Assembly: GCA_018711005.1 (NCBI GenBank)
Contig: DVIT01000012.1
Span: 1 to 64,000 of the forward strand
Length of the DNA: 64,000 bases
Reading direction: 5' to 3'
DNA from: Candidatus Scybalocola faecigallinarum
Lineage (GTDB): Bacteria; Bacillota; Clostridia; Lachnospirales; Lachnospiraceae
Made by a program: the position numbers and the translations under genes. Of the stretch, positions 16,385 through 26,313 are shown in pieces. Position 1 is the first letter of the stretch. Each line of letters opens with the position of its first letter. A model generated the notes under the pieces. The model was not told the DNA's origin and ran no database searches. It saw nothing but the letters and a program-made list of their open reading frames with translations.

Positions 16385-17875
16385 TTGAAACTTTTTACAC
16401 GGATAAAGATTTCTTATGCCCTGCTTTGTATTGTTCCGGTTTTTCTTATATGTATCGTGACTTATGCCATTGGTTCTTTAGGTCTCAATTCCCTTCAGAA
16501 ACGATATGATCTTTCCGGTGAGAGCATGGAAGTTCTCATTAATCCAATGGAAATCGTAGGAAGCCTGACCAGCAGTATTAAAGAAGAATTAAGGGAGGTT
16601 ATTGAAAATGAACCCCAGAAAATGGATGATATGGAATATTTGTCCCAGGTAAATACAGAGCTGCAGGGCTATTCCTCCTATATGATCGTAATGAAAGAAG
16701 GAAAAACCATATATACCGGAAAGCCGGAAGGGGAAAAGACCAATGTGGATGAATCCTATTTGAACATGGAGCTGGAAAATGGTGAGGCCAATTTTTATGT
16801 GCCGACGCCTGTTCCCTATCATTTAACACAGATGAAATTTTCCTTTGCCGACGGCAGCAGCGGGCGGGTATGTATTGTAACGAATCTGTCAGCCATTGTA
16901 CCCCAGATCCGGGGAACAATGATCCAGTGGGTTATTGTGGCCGTGGCCATTTTGGTGCTTTGCGGAACCGTGCTGACTATGTGGCTTTATAAAAGTATCA
17001 TAAAGCCGCTGGCTCTTTTAAAAGCCGCGACGGAGAACATTAAGGAAGGAAATCTGAATTTCAGTGTAAAAGCAGAGACTAAGGATGAGATCGGAGATCT
17101 GTGCATTGCTTTTGAAGAAATGCGTAAAAAGCTGAAAGAGCAGATCGAGATCAGTATGCAGTATGAGCGGGAAAATAAAGAGCTGATCAGCAATATTTCC
17201 CATGACCTGAAGACGCCGATCACAGCCATTAAAGGATATATTGAAGGCATTATGGATGGTGTGGCCGATACTCCGGAAAAGATGGAGCGGTATTTAAAAA
17301 CCGTGTATACAAAAGCCTCGGATATGGAAAAGATGATTGAGGAGCTGTTTTTGTATTCCAAGCTGGACAGTAATTCCATGACCTATTCCTTTACAAAAGT
17401 TAATCTGAATGATTATTTTGAAGATTGTATTGAGGAGATCAGTACGGATCTTGAAACAAAGAACTTTGACCTTGGCTTTTTCAATTATGCTGATAAAAAT
17501 GTGGTGATCATTGCGGATCCGGAGCAGCTGAAGCGGGTGATCATAAACATTGTTAATAATTCCATTAAATATATTGGAAATAAAAAAGGCCTGATCAATA
17601 TCCGTATCCGGGAGGAAGCGGAATTTGTCCAGATCGAGATCGAGGATAACGGCAAGGGCATCGCCAAAAACGAGCTTGGGCATATTTTTGAGCGCAGCTA
17701 CCGCACTGATGCGTCCAGAAATTCAGCTCAGGGCGGCAGCGGTCTGGGATTGTCCATTGCGAAAAAGATCATTGAAGAACATGGCGGACGGATCTGGGCC
17801 ACCAGTAAGGAAAATATTGGAACAAGCATTTGCTTTGTTTTGAGAAAGTATGAGGAGCATAAAATCGATGAGTAA
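16385..17875 (+). CDS. Sensor histidine kinase (two-membrane-span, HAMP)
   Basis: A 496-aa kinase: membrane helix near residues 8-30, extracellular sensor domain of about 150 residues, second helix (VIVAVAILVLCGTVLTMWLY), HAMP domain, then the HisKA box NISHDLKTPITAIKGY with phospho-acceptor His273 and an HATPase domain (NNSIKY, DNGKGIAKNE, GGSGLGLSIAKK). It phosphorylates the response regulator whose gene overlaps its 3' end. I chose TTG 16385, 7 bases after AAAAGGG; the upstream in-frame TTG lacks a site. The signal sensed and the regulon are unknown. The promoter would have to lie in or before the repeat element upstream. Confidence 0.9.
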   Translation: MKLFTRIKISYALLCIVPVFLICIVTYAIGSLGLNSLQKRYDLSGESMEVLINPMEIVGSLTSSIKEELREVIENEPQKMDDMEYLSQVNTELQGYSSYMIVMKEGKTIYTGKPEGEKTNVDESYLNMELENGEANFYVPTPVPYHLTQMKFSFADGSSGRVCIVTNLSAIVPQIRGTMIQWVIVAVAILVLCGTVLTMWLYKSIIKPLALLKAATENIKEGNLNFSVKAETKDEIGDLCIAFEEMRKKLKEQIEISMQYERENKELISNISHDLKTPITAIKGYIEGIMDGVADTPEKMERYLKTVYTKASDMEKMIEELFLYSKLDSNSMTYSFTKVNLNDYFEDCIEEISTDLETKNFDLGFFNYADKNVVIIADPEQLKRVIINIVNNSIKYIGNKKGLINIRIREEAEFVQIEIEDNGKGIAKNELGHIFERSYRTDASRNSAQGGSGLGLSIAKKIIEEHGGRIWATSKENIGTSICFVLRKYEEHKIDE

Positions 17876-18557
17876 AATATTAATTGTAGAGGATGAGATC
17901 AGTATTGCAGAGCTGGAAAAGGATTATCTGGAATTAAGCGGATTTGAGGTGCTGATCGAGGAAACCGGGGATGCAGGCTTGAGGACGGCCTTAAATGAGA
18001 ATGTGGATCTGATCATTTTGGATCTGATGCTTCCTAACGTGGATGGTTTTGAAGTGTGCAAGAAGGTCCGGGAAGCTAAAAATGTTCCGATCATTCTTGT
18101 GTCTGCCAAAAAAGAGGATATTGACAAGATCCGGGGGCTTGGCCTGGGGGCTGACGATTATATTACAAAGCCCTTCAGCCCCAGCGAGCTGGTGGCAAGA
18201 GTTAAGGCCCATTTGGCCCGTTACGAGCGTTTGGTGGGCAGCGGGATAAAGAAAAATGAGATCATTGAGATCCGCGGGATCAAGATCGATAAGACGGCCC
18301 GGCGTGTTTATGTGAATGGGGAAGAAAAGGCATTTACTACAAAGGAGTTTGACTTGCTCACATTCCTGGCGGAAAACCCCAACCATGTGTTTACAAAGGA
18401 AGAATTGTTCAGTAAGATCTGGGATATGGAGTCTGTGGGCGATATTGCCACGGTGACGGTACATATTAAAAAGATCCGGGAGAAAATTGAATTTAATACA
18501 TCAAAGCCTCAGTATATTGAAACGATCTGGGGCGTTGGTTACAGATTTAAAGTTTGA
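17868..18557 (+). CDS. OmpR/PhoB family response regulator
   Basis: A 229-aa regulator. The receiver domain has acidic residues in IVEDE, phospho-acceptor Asp52 in LDLMLPNVDG and the conserved Lys in VSAKKED. The C-terminal winged helix starts near residue 130 (KEFDLLTFLAENPNHVFTKEEL, split across the wing; VTVHIKKIREKI is the recognition region; ends IWGVGYRF). It overlaps the kinase gene by 8 bases, so both are one operon. A hairpin follows. The start ATG 17868 is set by the family N-terminus MSKILIVEDE. Confidence 0.93.
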   Translation: MSKILIVEDEISIAELEKDYLELSGFEVLIEETGDAGLRTALNENVDLIILDLMLPNVDGFEVCKKVREAKNVPIILVSAKKEDIDKIRGLGLGADDYITKPFSPSELVARVKAHLARYERLVGSGIKKNEIIEIRGIKIDKTARRVYVNGEEKAFTTKEFDLLTFLAENPNHVFTKEELFSKIWDMESVGDIATVTVHIKKIREKIEFNTSKPQYIETIWGVGYRFKV

Positions 18558-18569
18558 TCATAATAGGTT

Positions 18570-18599
18570 CATAACCGTTCAGATGCCTGGACGGTTATG
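18570..18599 (+). terminator. Hairpin after the two-component genes
   Basis: CATAACCGT and ACGGTTATG form a perfect 9-bp stem with a 12-base loop. The following bases are only moderately T-rich, and the next ATG is 23 bases away. Confidence 0.4.
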
Positions 18600-18622
18600 T
18601 GCATTTTAAATGGAGGTATGTT

Positions 18623-19354
18623 ATGAAGCTGCTCATCGTAAGACACGGGGATCCGGATTATGAAAAGGATTCTTTAACAGATAAAGGCTGGCGGGAGGCC
18701 GGATTTTTAGCACAGCGCCTGGAAAAGGCCGGGATCAGCCATGTTTATGTATCGCCCCTGGGCAGAGCGAAGGATACGGCATCCATGACATTGGAACGGA
18801 TTCATAAAACCCCTGAGGAATGTTTATGGCTTCGGGAGTTTGATACCCATATAAAGCGTCCGGATGTGACGGACCGCAGGATGATTGCCTGGGACTGGCT
18901 GCCCCAGGATTGGATGAAGGAAGCTGCTTATTTTAATAAGGATCTGTGGTATGATACGCCGGTCATGAGAGAAGGCCGTGTAAAGGAAGAATATGACTGG
19001 GTGATTGGCGGTCTGGATGAAGTTTTAAAGCGCCACGGATATATCAGGGAAGGCAGCTGTTACCGGGCAGAACGGCCAAATAACGACACGATCGCATTTT
19101 TCTGCCACTTTGGGGTAGAGTGCGTTCTGCTGAGCCATTTGCTGAACATGTCGCCCATGGTGCTTTGGCATGGCATGTGCGCAGCGCCGTCCTCAGTGAC
19201 TACGGTTGTCACTGAAGAACGGCGGAAGGGGATCGCAAGCTTTCGCATGAGCAGTTTTGGGGATATTTCCCATTTGTATGCCAATGATGAGCCGCCGGCA
19301 TTTGCTGCCAGATTTTGCGAGTGCTATGACAATATGGACGAAAGGCATGACTAA
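18623..19354 (+). CDS. Histidine phosphatase family protein (phosphoglycerate-mutase-like)
   Basis: A 243-aa protein beginning MKLLIVRHGDPDYEKDSL, which carries the RHG signature with the phospho-accepting His. A second His is in FFCHFGVECVLL. Members remove phosphate from small molecules or proteins; the substrate is not predictable. GGAGG stands before ATG 18623. It is convergent with the ROK-type gene and may share transcripts with the two-component genes if the hairpin between them leaks. Confidence 0.85.
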   Translation: MKLLIVRHGDPDYEKDSLTDKGWREAGFLAQRLEKAGISHVYVSPLGRAKDTASMTLERIHKTPEECLWLREFDTHIKRPDVTDRRMIAWDWLPQDWMKEAAYFNKDLWYDTPVMREGRVKEEYDWVIGGLDEVLKRHGYIREGSCYRAERPNNDTIAFFCHFGVECVLLSHLLNMSPMVLWHGMCAAPSSVTTVVTEERRKGIASFRMSSFGDISHLYANDEPPAFAARFCECYDNMDERHD

Positions 19355-19398
19355 GACGGACGGATCCGGCCCGCCGGATTATCCTGCGGCACAGGGCG

Positions 19399-20595
19399 TC
19401 AGGAAACAGGCGCAGCGGCGCCGGAATCAGGGGCCGTTTCATTACTGGTTTTGCAAAACTGAAGATCCGATACTTTAAGGAAGTTTTTGGCAGCCAGGCA
19501 GGCTCCGCCCAAAAGAATGGAGGTTTCCTGGCTGTGGGAAGCCGCCACAAAGCAGCAGTTCCGGTTAAAGGTATTGCTCATGTGCTGCTCGATTTCCCGG
19601 ATCAGGCCGGGAATCTTTTCCGTTAATATACTGCTGATGATGATCATATCCGGATTAAAAATATTCAGGATATTGTTCAGGGCAATGGACATGTATTTTA
19701 TAAATGTTTCCACACATGCCCGGGCCTGGGGCTGATGCTCCAGATAGGCCTGGCACAGATCCGACGCATCTGCCGTCGGATTTTTTATGGCCTGCCGGTA
19801 CATGTCCACAATGGCCCGCAGTGAGGCATACTGTTCTATACAGCCCCGGTTGCCGCAGGGGCATGGCTTTCCGCCAGGCTCAATAATGGTGTGGCCGAAC
19901 TCACCGGCATAGCCAAACTGTCCTGTATAAAGCCGGTTATCTAAAATGATCCCCATGCCGATGCCGGTGTGGATATTCAGGCTGATCAGACTGGGATGAT
20001 TGTGGAAAAAGGTTCGTTCCCCCAGGGCGGACAGATTGGCTTCATTTTCAAGACGGACAGGGACTTTAAATTCCTCCTGGATCTGCCGGGCCAGATCCGG
20101 CGAATCCAGGTCATAGTAGGGGGTAAATTGGATCCGGTTATTATGGACAATGCCAAGGATGCCTATGGTAATCCCCACGATTCCGTAGCGGGAGGGCGGA
20201 CAGCAGTTTGCTGCCAGACGGATATATTGGCAGAGCCGTTTTTGGGGATGTGGGCCTGCCGGAGGATATGAAAAAAACTGCCGGTTTTCCCCGCGAAGAT
20301 TGCAGATCAGGATGAACGTTGAATCCACACTCAGGTACACAGATAATGTATAGGCGCAGTCTCCGTTAAATTTTAAAAGGATAGGCTTGCGGCCTTTGCC
20401 TGTGTTTAAGCTGCCGATTTCAACGACATATTCCTGATCGATAAAGGTTTGGACAATGGAAGACACGGTGGCTTTTGTCAGTCCCAGCGTTTTGGCCAGC
20501 GCTGCCCTGGATACAGGCTCCTGGCGGATGATCTGTCCCAGGACAATTCGGCTGTTCATATCCCGGATGTATTCCTGATTTCCCAAAGAAGGCAT
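19399..20595 (-). CDS. ROK family transcriptional regulator (NagC/XylR type)
   Basis: A 398-aa protein. The N-terminal winged HTH (VSRAALAKTLGLTKATVSSIV) is joined to a ROK sugar-kinase-like domain with GIGMGIILDNRLYTGQFGYAG and the zinc motif PCPCGNRGCIEQYAS. Such repressors release DNA when bound to a sugar or sugar phosphate. GGGAGGG precedes the minus-strand ATG. A perfect operator-like repeat TTCTA-ACA-TAGAA lies about 40 bases upstream of the start, suggesting self-control. No sugar operon is adjacent, so its target is unknown. Confidence 0.88.
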   Translation of the reverse strand: MPSLGNQEYIRDMNSRIVLGQIIRQEPVSRAALAKTLGLTKATVSSIVQTFIDQEYVVEIGSLNTGKGRKPILLKFNGDCAYTLSVYLSVDSTFILICNLRGENRQFFSYPPAGPHPQKRLCQYIRLAANCCPPSRYGIVGITIGILGIVHNNRIQFTPYYDLDSPDLARQIQEEFKVPVRLENEANLSALGERTFFHNHPSLISLNIHTGIGMGIILDNRLYTGQFGYAGEFGHTIIEPGGKPCPCGNRGCIEQYASLRAIVDMYRQAIKNPTADASDLCQAYLEHQPQARACVETFIKYMSIALNNILNIFNPDMIIISSILTEKIPGLIREIEQHMSNTFNRNCCFVAASHSQETSILLGGACLAAKNFLKVSDLQFCKTSNETAPDSGAAAPVS

Positions 20596-20633
20596 ATATT
20601 AAACCCTCCCTTCTCATTTTTTATATAGGACTA

Positions 20634-20646
20634 TTCTAACATAGAA
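20634..20646. promoter_or_regulatory. Candidate ROK operator
   Basis: TTCTA (20634-20638) and TAGAA (20642-20646) form a perfect inverted repeat around ACA, with TAGAAT on the minus strand serving as a possible -10. It is the only strong dyad in the ROK promoter region. Confidence 0.4.
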
Positions 20647-20780
20647 CAGTGGCCCGGGACAAGCATCTTTCCCTGTGGTGTACTGTTTCAGGACTGCCGG
20701 AATTTTTTGGGGACAGCCTGTTTTTGCATAATGACTTAAAATGCTGTGAAAACTGTTTTTATATTTGTGATGTTTTGAAA

Positions 20781-20794
20781 CGAACAAATGTTTG
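20781..20794 (+). promoter_or_regulatory. LexA/DinR SOS box of uvrA
   Basis: CGAACAAATGTTTG matches the Firmicutes LexA consensus CGAAC-N4-GTTCG with one mismatch. It overlaps the -35 hexamer, so bound LexA would block RNA polymerase. Confidence 0.85.
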
Positions 20795-20820
20795 AATTTT
20801 GTATGGCCCTATGCTATACT
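20792..20820 (+). promoter_or_regulatory. Promoter of uvrA
   Basis: TTGAAT (20792-20797) and TATACT (20815-20820) are 17 bp apart, about 100 bp before the uvrA start. Confidence 0.75.
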
Positions 20821-20925
20821 GATTATGCCTTTTCATATGGAGAAGGGCACAAGAGAAACACATATGGAATAACCATTCAGCATGGCCCGGGATTTTTCGG
20901 ACAGGCTGTGAAAAGAGGAATAACT

Positions 20926-23799
20926 ATGGCAAAGAAAGATCTTATAAAGGAGTATATAACCATTAAGGGGGCACGGGAGCATAACCTGAAAGGGATCGAT
21001 GTTCAGATCCCCCGCAATGAGCTGGTTGTTCTTACCGGACTTTCCGGTTCGGGAAAGTCGTCCCTGGCATTTGACACGATCTATGCCGAAGGACAGCGCC
21101 GCTACATGGAGTCTCTGTCCTCCTATGCCCGCCAGTTTTTAGGGCAGATGGAAAAGCCGGATGTGGAGAGCATTTCAGGTCTGTCCCCGGCGATCTCCAT
21201 TGACCAGAAATCCACCAACCGGAATCCCCGTTCTACTGTAGGTACGGTGACAGAGATTTATGACTATTTCCGTTTACTTTACGCCAGGATCGGTATCCCT
21301 CATTGCCCGAAGTGCGGCAAGGAGATTAAGAAGCAGACCGTAGACCAGATGGTGGATACTGTGATGGCCCTGCCGGAGCGGACCCGTTTTCAGGTGCTTG
21401 CACCGGTAGTCCGGGGACGTAAGGGCGAGCATGTAAAGCTGTTTGAAAATGCCCGCCGCAGCGGTTATGTACGTGTGATGGTGGACGGCAATCTGTACGA
21501 GCTTTCAGAAGAAATCAAGCTGGAGAAAAATAAAAAGCATAACATAGAGATCGTGGTGGACCGTCTGGCGATCCGGGAAGGGATCGAGAAGCGTCTGACC
21601 GATTCTTTAGAGACGGCGTTAAAGCTGGCCGAGGGCCTTGTGATCGTTGATGTGATCGGCCAGGAGAAGCTGACGTTCAGCCAAAGCTTCTCATGCCCGG
21701 ACTGCGGGATCAGCCTGGATGAGATCGAACCCAGGATATTTTCCTTTAACAATCCTTTTGGCGCGTGTCCGGTGTGCGCCGGTTTAGGCTACCGGATGGA
21801 ATTTGATGTGGATCTTCTGATCCCGGATAAGTCCCTGAGTATTGCCAAGGGCGCCATTGCTGCCATGGGATGGCAGTCTGCAACAGAGGCTTCCAGCTAT
21901 ACCCACGCGATTTTAACAGCATTGGCCAAAGAGTATGATTTTGACCTGGACACGCCGTTTCAGGATTATCCGGATAAAATCAAAGACATTTTGATCCATG
22001 GCACCAATGGCCATGAAGTTAAGGTACATTATAAGGGCCAGAGAGGCGTAGGCGTTTATGATGTAGCCTTTGAAGGACTGATCAAAAACATGGAGCGCCG
22101 TTACCGGGAGACCGGGTCTGAAACTTTAAAGCAGGAGTATGAGAATTTTATGACCATTACTCCCTGTAAGGAGTGCGGCGGCCGGAGACTGAAAAAAGAG
22201 GCCCTGGCGGTAACGGTGTGTGATAAAAATATTTCCCAGCTGACAGATATGTCCATGCTGGAGCTGTCAGAGTTTATGACTCATATGGAGCTGACCCATC
22301 AGCAGCACCTGATCGGTGATCAGATCATTAAGGAGATCCGGGCAAGAGTCGGCTTCCTTATTGATGTTGGCCTGGATTATCTTATGCTGTCCAGGGCCAC
22401 AGCTACTTTGTCCGGCGGCGAGGCCCAGCGTATCCGTCTGGCTACACAGATCGGCTCCGGCCTGGTGGGCGTGGCTTATATCCTGGACGAGCCAAGTATC
22501 GGACTGCACCAAAAGGATAATGACAAGCTTTTAAAAACTCTGAAAAATCTTCGGGATCTGGGAAATACCCTGATTGTCGTGGAGCATGACGAGGATACCA
22601 TGCTGGAAGCGGATTATATTGTGGATATTGGACCGGGGGCCGGAGAGCACGGCGGTTATGTGGTGGCCCAGGGAACCGCTCAGGAGATCATGGCCAATGA
22701 AGCGTCCATTACAGGCGCTTATTTAAGCGGCAGGATCCGGATCCCTGTGCCGGAGACACGGAGAAAGCCGGCAGGATGGCTGACCGTGCGGGGCGCTCAG
22801 GAAAATAATCTTAAAAATATTGATGTAAAGTTTCCTCTGGGCGTATTTACATGTGTGACCGGAGTTTCCGGCTCAGGAAAAAGCTCCCTGGTCAATGAGA
22901 TCTTATATAAGCGCCTGGCCCGGGATCTGAACCATTCCAGAACCGCCCGGCCGGGTAAGCACCGGGGGATCGAGGGCCTGGATCAGCTGGACAAGGTGAT
23001 TGATATTGACCAGTCGCCGATCGGACGGACGCCAAGATCGAATCCGGCGACCTATACGGGAGTTTTTGATATGATCCGGGATCTTTTTGCAGCAACCACG
23101 GACGCGAAGGAGCGGGGCTATAAGAAGGGCCGTTTCAGCTTTAATGTGAAGGGCGGACGCTGCGAGGCCTGCGCCGGCGACGGTATTATTAAGATTGAGA
23201 TGCATTTCCTGTCTGATGTGTATGTTCCCTGTGAAGTATGCCACGGAAAGCGTTATAACCGGGAAACTCTGGAGGTTAAGTATAAGGGTAAGAGCATTTA
23301 CGATGTGCTGGATATGACGGTGGAGGAAGCGCTGGCGTTTTTTGAAAATGTTCCATCCATCCGCCGCAAGCTGGAAACCTTAAATGATGTGGGTCTGTCT
23401 TATATTAAGCTTGGGCAGCCGTCCACCCAGCTGTCCGGAGGCGAGGCCCAGCGGGTGAAGCTGGCCACAGAGCTGAGCCGGCGCAGCACGGGAAGGACCG
23501 TATATATTTTAGACGAGCCCACCACAGGGCTTCATTTTGCCGATGTGCATAAGCTTATTGAGATCCTGCACCGTCTGACAGAAGGCGGAAACACGGTGAT
23601 CGTTATTGAGCATAATCTGGATGTGATCAAAACGGCAGATTATATTATTGATATTGGGCCGAACGGCGGTGACCGGGGAGGTACTGTAATCGCCAAGGGG
23701 ACGCCGGAGCAGGTGGCCCAGGTGCCTGAATCATATACAGGGGCTTATATTAAAAAGTATTTGGAGAAGGCGAAGGAAAATGAAAGAAAACAGATATGA
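20926..23799 (+). CDS. uvrA: Excinuclease ABC subunit A
   Basis: A 957-aa ATPase. There are two ABC modules: Walker [20 protein letters not shown] near residue 35 and [15 protein letters not shown] in the second half, with signatures [12 protein letters not shown] and [12 protein letters not shown]. Zinc modules include CPDC...CPVC and CEAC...CEVC. UvrA2 finds bulky DNA damage and loads UvrB in nucleotide excision repair. I chose ATG 20926 (after AGAGGA) on the family N-terminus; the reading frame is open 46 codons further upstream, but that part spans the promoter. SOS control is visible. uvrB is not in the window. A methyltransferase gene overlaps its end by 20 bases. Confidence 0.97.
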   Translation: MAKKDLIKEYITIKGAREHNLKGIDVQIPRNELVVLTGLSGSGKSSLAFDTIYAEGQRRYMESLSSYARQFLGQMEKPDVESISGLSPAISIDQKSTNRNPRSTVGTVTEIYDYFRLLYARIGIPHCPKCGKEIKKQTVDQMVDTVMALPERTRFQVLAPVVRGRKGEHVKLFENARRSGYVRVMVDGNLYELSEEIKLEKNKKHNIEIVVDRLAIREGIEKRLTDSLETALKLAEGLVIVDVIGQEKLTFSQSFSCPDCGISLDEIEPRIFSFNNPFGACPVCAGLGYRMEFDVDLLIPDKSLSIAKGAIAAMGWQSATEASSYTHAILTALAKEYDFDLDTPFQDYPDKIKDILIHGTNGHEVKVHYKGQRGVGVYDVAFEGLIKNMERRYRETGSETLKQEYENFMTITPCKECGGRRLKKEALAVTVCDKNISQLTDMSMLELSEFMTHMELTHQQHLIGDQIIKEIRARVGFLIDVGLDYLMLSRATATLSGGEAQRIRLATQIGSGLVGVAYILDEPSIGLHQKDNDKLLKTLKNLRDLGNTLIVVEHDEDTMLEADYIVDIGPGAGEHGGYVVAQGTAQEIMANEASITGAYLSGRIRIPVPETRRKPAGWLTVRGAQENNLKNIDVKFPLGVFTCVTGVSGSGKSSLVNEILYKRLARDLNHSRTARPGKHRGIEGLDQLDKVIDIDQSPIGRTPRSNPATYTGVFDMIRDLFAATTDAKERGYKKGRFSFNVKGGRCEACAGDGIIKIEMHFLSDVYVPCEVCHGKRYNRETLEVKYKGKSIYDVLDMTVEEALAFFENVPSIRRKLETLNDVGLSYIKLGQPSTQLSGGEAQRVKLATELSRRSTGRTVYILDEPTTGLHFADVHKLIEILHRLTEGGNTVIVIEHNLDVIKTADYIIDIGPNGGDRGGTVIAKGTPEQVAQVPESYTGAYIKKYLEKAKENERKQI

Positions 23800-24511
23800 T
23801 GACCAGGAATTTTTTGATAAGTACAGTCAGATGAACCGCTCCATCCAGGGACTTCAGGGCGCAGGCGAGTGGTCGGAGCTGGAAAAGCTCCTGCCGGATT
23901 TTAAGGACCGTCAGGTGCTGGATCTGGGCTGCGGCTACGGATGGCACTGTATGTATGCGGCCAGCCATCAGGCGGCCCATGTTCTTGGCACGGATATTTC
24001 AGAAAAGATGCTGGCTGCGGCAAAGGCGAAAAACAGCCATCCGGTCATTACTTACCGTCAGGAGGCTATGGAAGATCTGGAGTTTCCCGGGGAAAGCTTT
24101 GATGTGGTGTTAAGCTCCCTTGCATTTCACTATGTGAAGGATTTTCCGGCAATGTGCGAAAAAATATGGCAGTGGCTGAAGCCTGGCGGACCCTTTGTTT
24201 TTTGTGTGGAGCATCCGGTATTTACCGCTTATGGCAGCCAGGACTGGTTTTATGATGACCAGGGCAATATCCGGCATTTCCCTGTGGACAATTATTATTA
24301 TGAGGGGAAGCGGGATGCCATCTTCCTGGGAGAGCATGTGACAAAGTATCACAGGACATTGACCACTTATTTGAATACACTGCTGGGTCTGGGCTTTACC
24401 CTGACCCATGTGGTCGAGCCGATGCCGCCGGAAAATATGATGGATCTGCCCGGGATGAAGGATGAGATGCGCAGGCCCATGATGCTTCTTGTTTCATGTA
24501 TTAAGGCTTAA
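23780..24511 (+). CDS. Class I SAM-dependent methyltransferase
   Basis: A 243-aa protein with the SAM-binding motif [16 protein letters not shown] near residue 45, the acidic strand end GTDISEKML, and motif IV region [12 protein letters not shown]. The methylated substrate cannot be told; ubiE-like and small-molecule methyltransferases share this layout. Its ATG lies inside the uvrA 3' end (20-base overlap) with AAGGCGAAGGAAAATG upstream, so it is translated from the SOS-controlled uvrA transcript, which is an inference about regulation. Confidence 0.82.
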   Translation: MKENRYDDQEFFDKYSQMNRSIQGLQGAGEWSELEKLLPDFKDRQVLDLGCGYGWHCMYAASHQAAHVLGTDISEKMLAAAKAKNSHPVITYRQEAMEDLEFPGESFDVVLSSLAFHYVKDFPAMCEKIWQWLKPGGPFVFCVEHPVFTAYGSQDWFYDDQGNIRHFPVDNYYYEGKRDAIFLGEHVTKYHRTLTTYLNTLLGLGFTLTHVVEPMPPENMMDLPGMKDEMRRPMMLLVSCIKA

Positions 24512-24666
24512 GGCCGGGACACTGGCAGGACAGGGGCAGATCATCTTATGGATGGAACGGCAGGCGGCATTGGTGCAGGCGCCGGATTTGCAGAAAGTAT
24601 AATCTGTACAAGGCGCTTCCTGCTATGTTATACTGAATATGATATGAATGAGGATTGCGGGAGCAT

Positions 24667-24708
24667 GAGGTGCGGAGCAATCCGTGTCTTATGCCCGTTT
24701 GCCGGGCA
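24667..24708 (+). repeat. Structured, imperfectly repeated leader element (copy B)
   Basis: GAGGTGCGGAGCAATCCGTG followed by TCTTAT resembles 12671-12695. GCATGAG (24663-24669) can pair with CTTATGC, and GCCCG/CGGGC form the next hairpin (24693-24707). It ends 30 bases before the degV start. The rest of 24512-24737 holds no gene. Confidence 0.45.
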
Positions 24709-24737
24709 ACTCATTAGAATGGCAGGAGGACCAATAT

Positions 24738-25607
24738 ATGAAAAATTTTATTATAACGACAGACGGCTGCAGTGATTTGACAAAGGATTATGTTCAGGAG
24801 CATCATATACGGGTGCTTCCTCTGTACTATAATCTGGATGGACAGCTTTATGGCGGTGATGATATACTGCCGCCGGAAGAATTTTATGCAAAGATGCGGG
24901 AGGGCAAGATGCCCACCACTATGGCAGTAAACCCGGAGGTTGCGGAAAAGGCCTTTCGGGAGCTGATCGGAGAAGGCTATGATATTCTCCACATTGCTTT
25001 TTCCTCTGCTTTAAGCGGCAGCTACAACGTGACGGCTATGGTGGGCCGGCAGCTTTGTGAGGAAATTCCCGATGCCAGGATCATTGTGATCGATTCTTTG
25101 AGCGCTTCTCTGGGCCAGGGGCTGTTAGTCCATAAAGCCAATGAAATGAGAGAACAGGGGGCATCCCTGGAGGAAACAGCAAAGTGGGTAGAGGATCACA
25201 AGCTGAATATGTGCCATCAGTTTACTGTGGATAATCTGTTTCATCTGTTCCGGGGCGGCCGGGTTTCCAGGACAGCGGCTGTGCTGGGTACCCTGATCCA
25301 GGTAAAGCCGGTCCTTCATGTGGACGACGAAGGACGGCTGGTGCCGGTGAGTAAAGTCCGGGGACGGAAAAAGTCACTGAATGCATTAGTGGATAATATG
25401 GAGCAGACCATTGGAAGCTATCGGGGTAAAAATGACATTGTTTTTATCAGCCACGGTGATTGCATTGATGATGCCAGATATGTGGCAGATTGTGTTAAAG
25501 CCCGCTTTGGCATCGATCAGTTCCTTATAGAGATGGTAAATCCAGTGATCGGGGCGCATTCGGGGCCTGGAACAGTGGCGCTGTTTTATTTGGGGGATAA
25601 GCGCTGA
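24738..25607 (+). CDS. DegV family fatty-acid-binding protein (paralogue 1)
   Basis: A 289-aa protein starting MKNFIITTDGCSDLTKDY. It carries the DegV features: TMAVNPEVAEKAF, the fatty-acid head-group region IAFSSALSGSYN, and the C-terminal VNPVIGAHSGPGTVALFYLG. In Firmicutes, related FakB proteins bind fatty acids so that FakA kinase can phosphorylate them for lipid synthesis; no FakA is in the window. AGGAGGA precedes the ATG. A strong terminator follows. A second DegV gene lies 2.5 kb downstream. Confidence 0.9.
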   Translation: MKNFIITTDGCSDLTKDYVQEHHIRVLPLYYNLDGQLYGGDDILPPEEFYAKMREGKMPTTMAVNPEVAEKAFRELIGEGYDILHIAFSSALSGSYNVTAMVGRQLCEEIPDARIIVIDSLSASLGQGLLVHKANEMREQGASLEETAKWVEDHKLNMCHQFTVDNLFHLFRGGRVSRTAAVLGTLIQVKPVLHVDDEGRLVPVSKVRGRKKSLNALVDNMEQTIGSYRGKNDIVFISHGDCIDDARYVADCVKARFGIDQFLIEMVNPVIGAHSGPGTVALFYLGDKR

Positions 25608-25633
25608 TATTGGGGATAAGGCGGATATAAATA

Positions 25634-25674
25634 AGCCCGTCCTGCCGGGACATGATCCGGCAAGGCGGGCTTTT
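25634..25674 (+). terminator. Intrinsic terminator of degV paralogue 1
   Basis: AGCCCGTCCTGCCGG (25634-25648) pairs with CCGGCAAGGCGGGCT (25657-25671), nearly perfect, followed by TTT. Confidence 0.85.
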
Positions 25675-25700
25675 AGTCAAAGTATGTATGGGAAAAGGGA

Positions 25701-26105
25701 TCAAAAAATTTCTAAATAGCAGCGCAGGGACTGTTTGAAATATTGTTTGGCTTTGTCCGGAAGCTGCTGGATCAAAAAGTACAGCTCGTCGTCAATGGAA
25801 GGGAGATCTTCTGCGTCCGGGTCTGCTGCGGAAGGGTCAAGGACATGGAGCGCATTTGCATCTGTCAGGGAGACAGAATCTTCGGATACCGGATAATCCC
25901 GGGGTGTCTGGTCAAAGAAATCTGCAGCAGGGACGTTTAAGACCTGGGCAATGCGTATAAGCTTTGCAACGCTGACCATGGTGCGTCCTGTTTCCAGACG
26001 GCTGATGACACTTAATGACACATCGATTTTTTCTGCAAGTTTTTCCTGAGTAAATCCCGCTTTGATCCGGGCATTTTTAATATTTGATCCGATGAAGTTA
26101 TCCAT
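25701..26105 (-). CDS. XRE family transcriptional regulator
   Basis: A 134-aa protein. The N-terminal Cro/C1-type HTH (IKNARIKAGFTQEKLAEKID, then VSLSVISRLETGRTMVS) fills the first ~70 residues; the acidic C-terminal part (SSAADPDAEDLPSIDDELYFL-like region) has no recognised domain and may mediate dimerisation. A perfect palindrome just before its start suggests self-repression. It is convergent with degV paralogue 1 and divergent from prfC. The start ATG follows GGGGGAAGGGAAG. Confidence 0.85.
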   Translation of the reverse strand: MDNFIGSNIKNARIKAGFTQEKLAEKIDVSLSVISRLETGRTMVSVAKLIRIAQVLNVPAADFFDQTPRDYPVSEDSVSLTDANALHVLDPSAADPDAEDLPSIDDELYFLIQQLPDKAKQYFKQSLRCYLEIF

Positions 26106-26123
26106 AGCTTCCCTTCCCCCTTT

Positions 26124-26138
26124 TGGTACAGTGTACCA
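26124..26138. promoter_or_regulatory. Perfect palindromic operator of the XRE gene
   Basis: TGGTACA-G-TGTACCA is a perfect 15-bp dyad 19 bases before the XRE start codon. A site in this place is typical of autoregulated Cro/C1-type repressors. Confidence 0.55.
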
Positions 26139-26158
26139 GTTAAATTTTATATTGTGAA

Positions 26159-26186
26159 ATAACTAAAATGCCTATAACTAAAATGC
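26159..26186. repeat. Two 13-bp direct repeats in the XRE-prfC intergenic region
   Basis: ATAACTAAAATGC occurs at 26159-26171 and 26174-26186 (15-bp period). It could be a second regulator site; no gene is seen between 26106 and 26345. Confidence 0.4.
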
Positions 26187-26283
26187 TGTACAGACAACTG
26201 CTCGGCTGAACAGAACAACAGCCCGGCCAGCTGAACTGCTGCGCTCCATGGCTGAATAGTTATGTGTTTTATGTTCCAGTATC

Positions 26284-26313
26284 TTGACAATATATATGAA
26301 AAAAAGCTATAAT
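26284..26313 (+). promoter_or_regulatory. Consensus promoter of prfC
   Basis: Perfect TTGACA (26284-26289) and perfect TATAAT (26308-26313) are 18 bp apart, 33 bp before the start. Confidence 0.8.

Noticed and set aside
16076-16388. Three overlapping open frames of about 95 codons in both strands
   Set aside because: They run across the palindromic repeat element and reflect its high G+C and symmetry, not coding.
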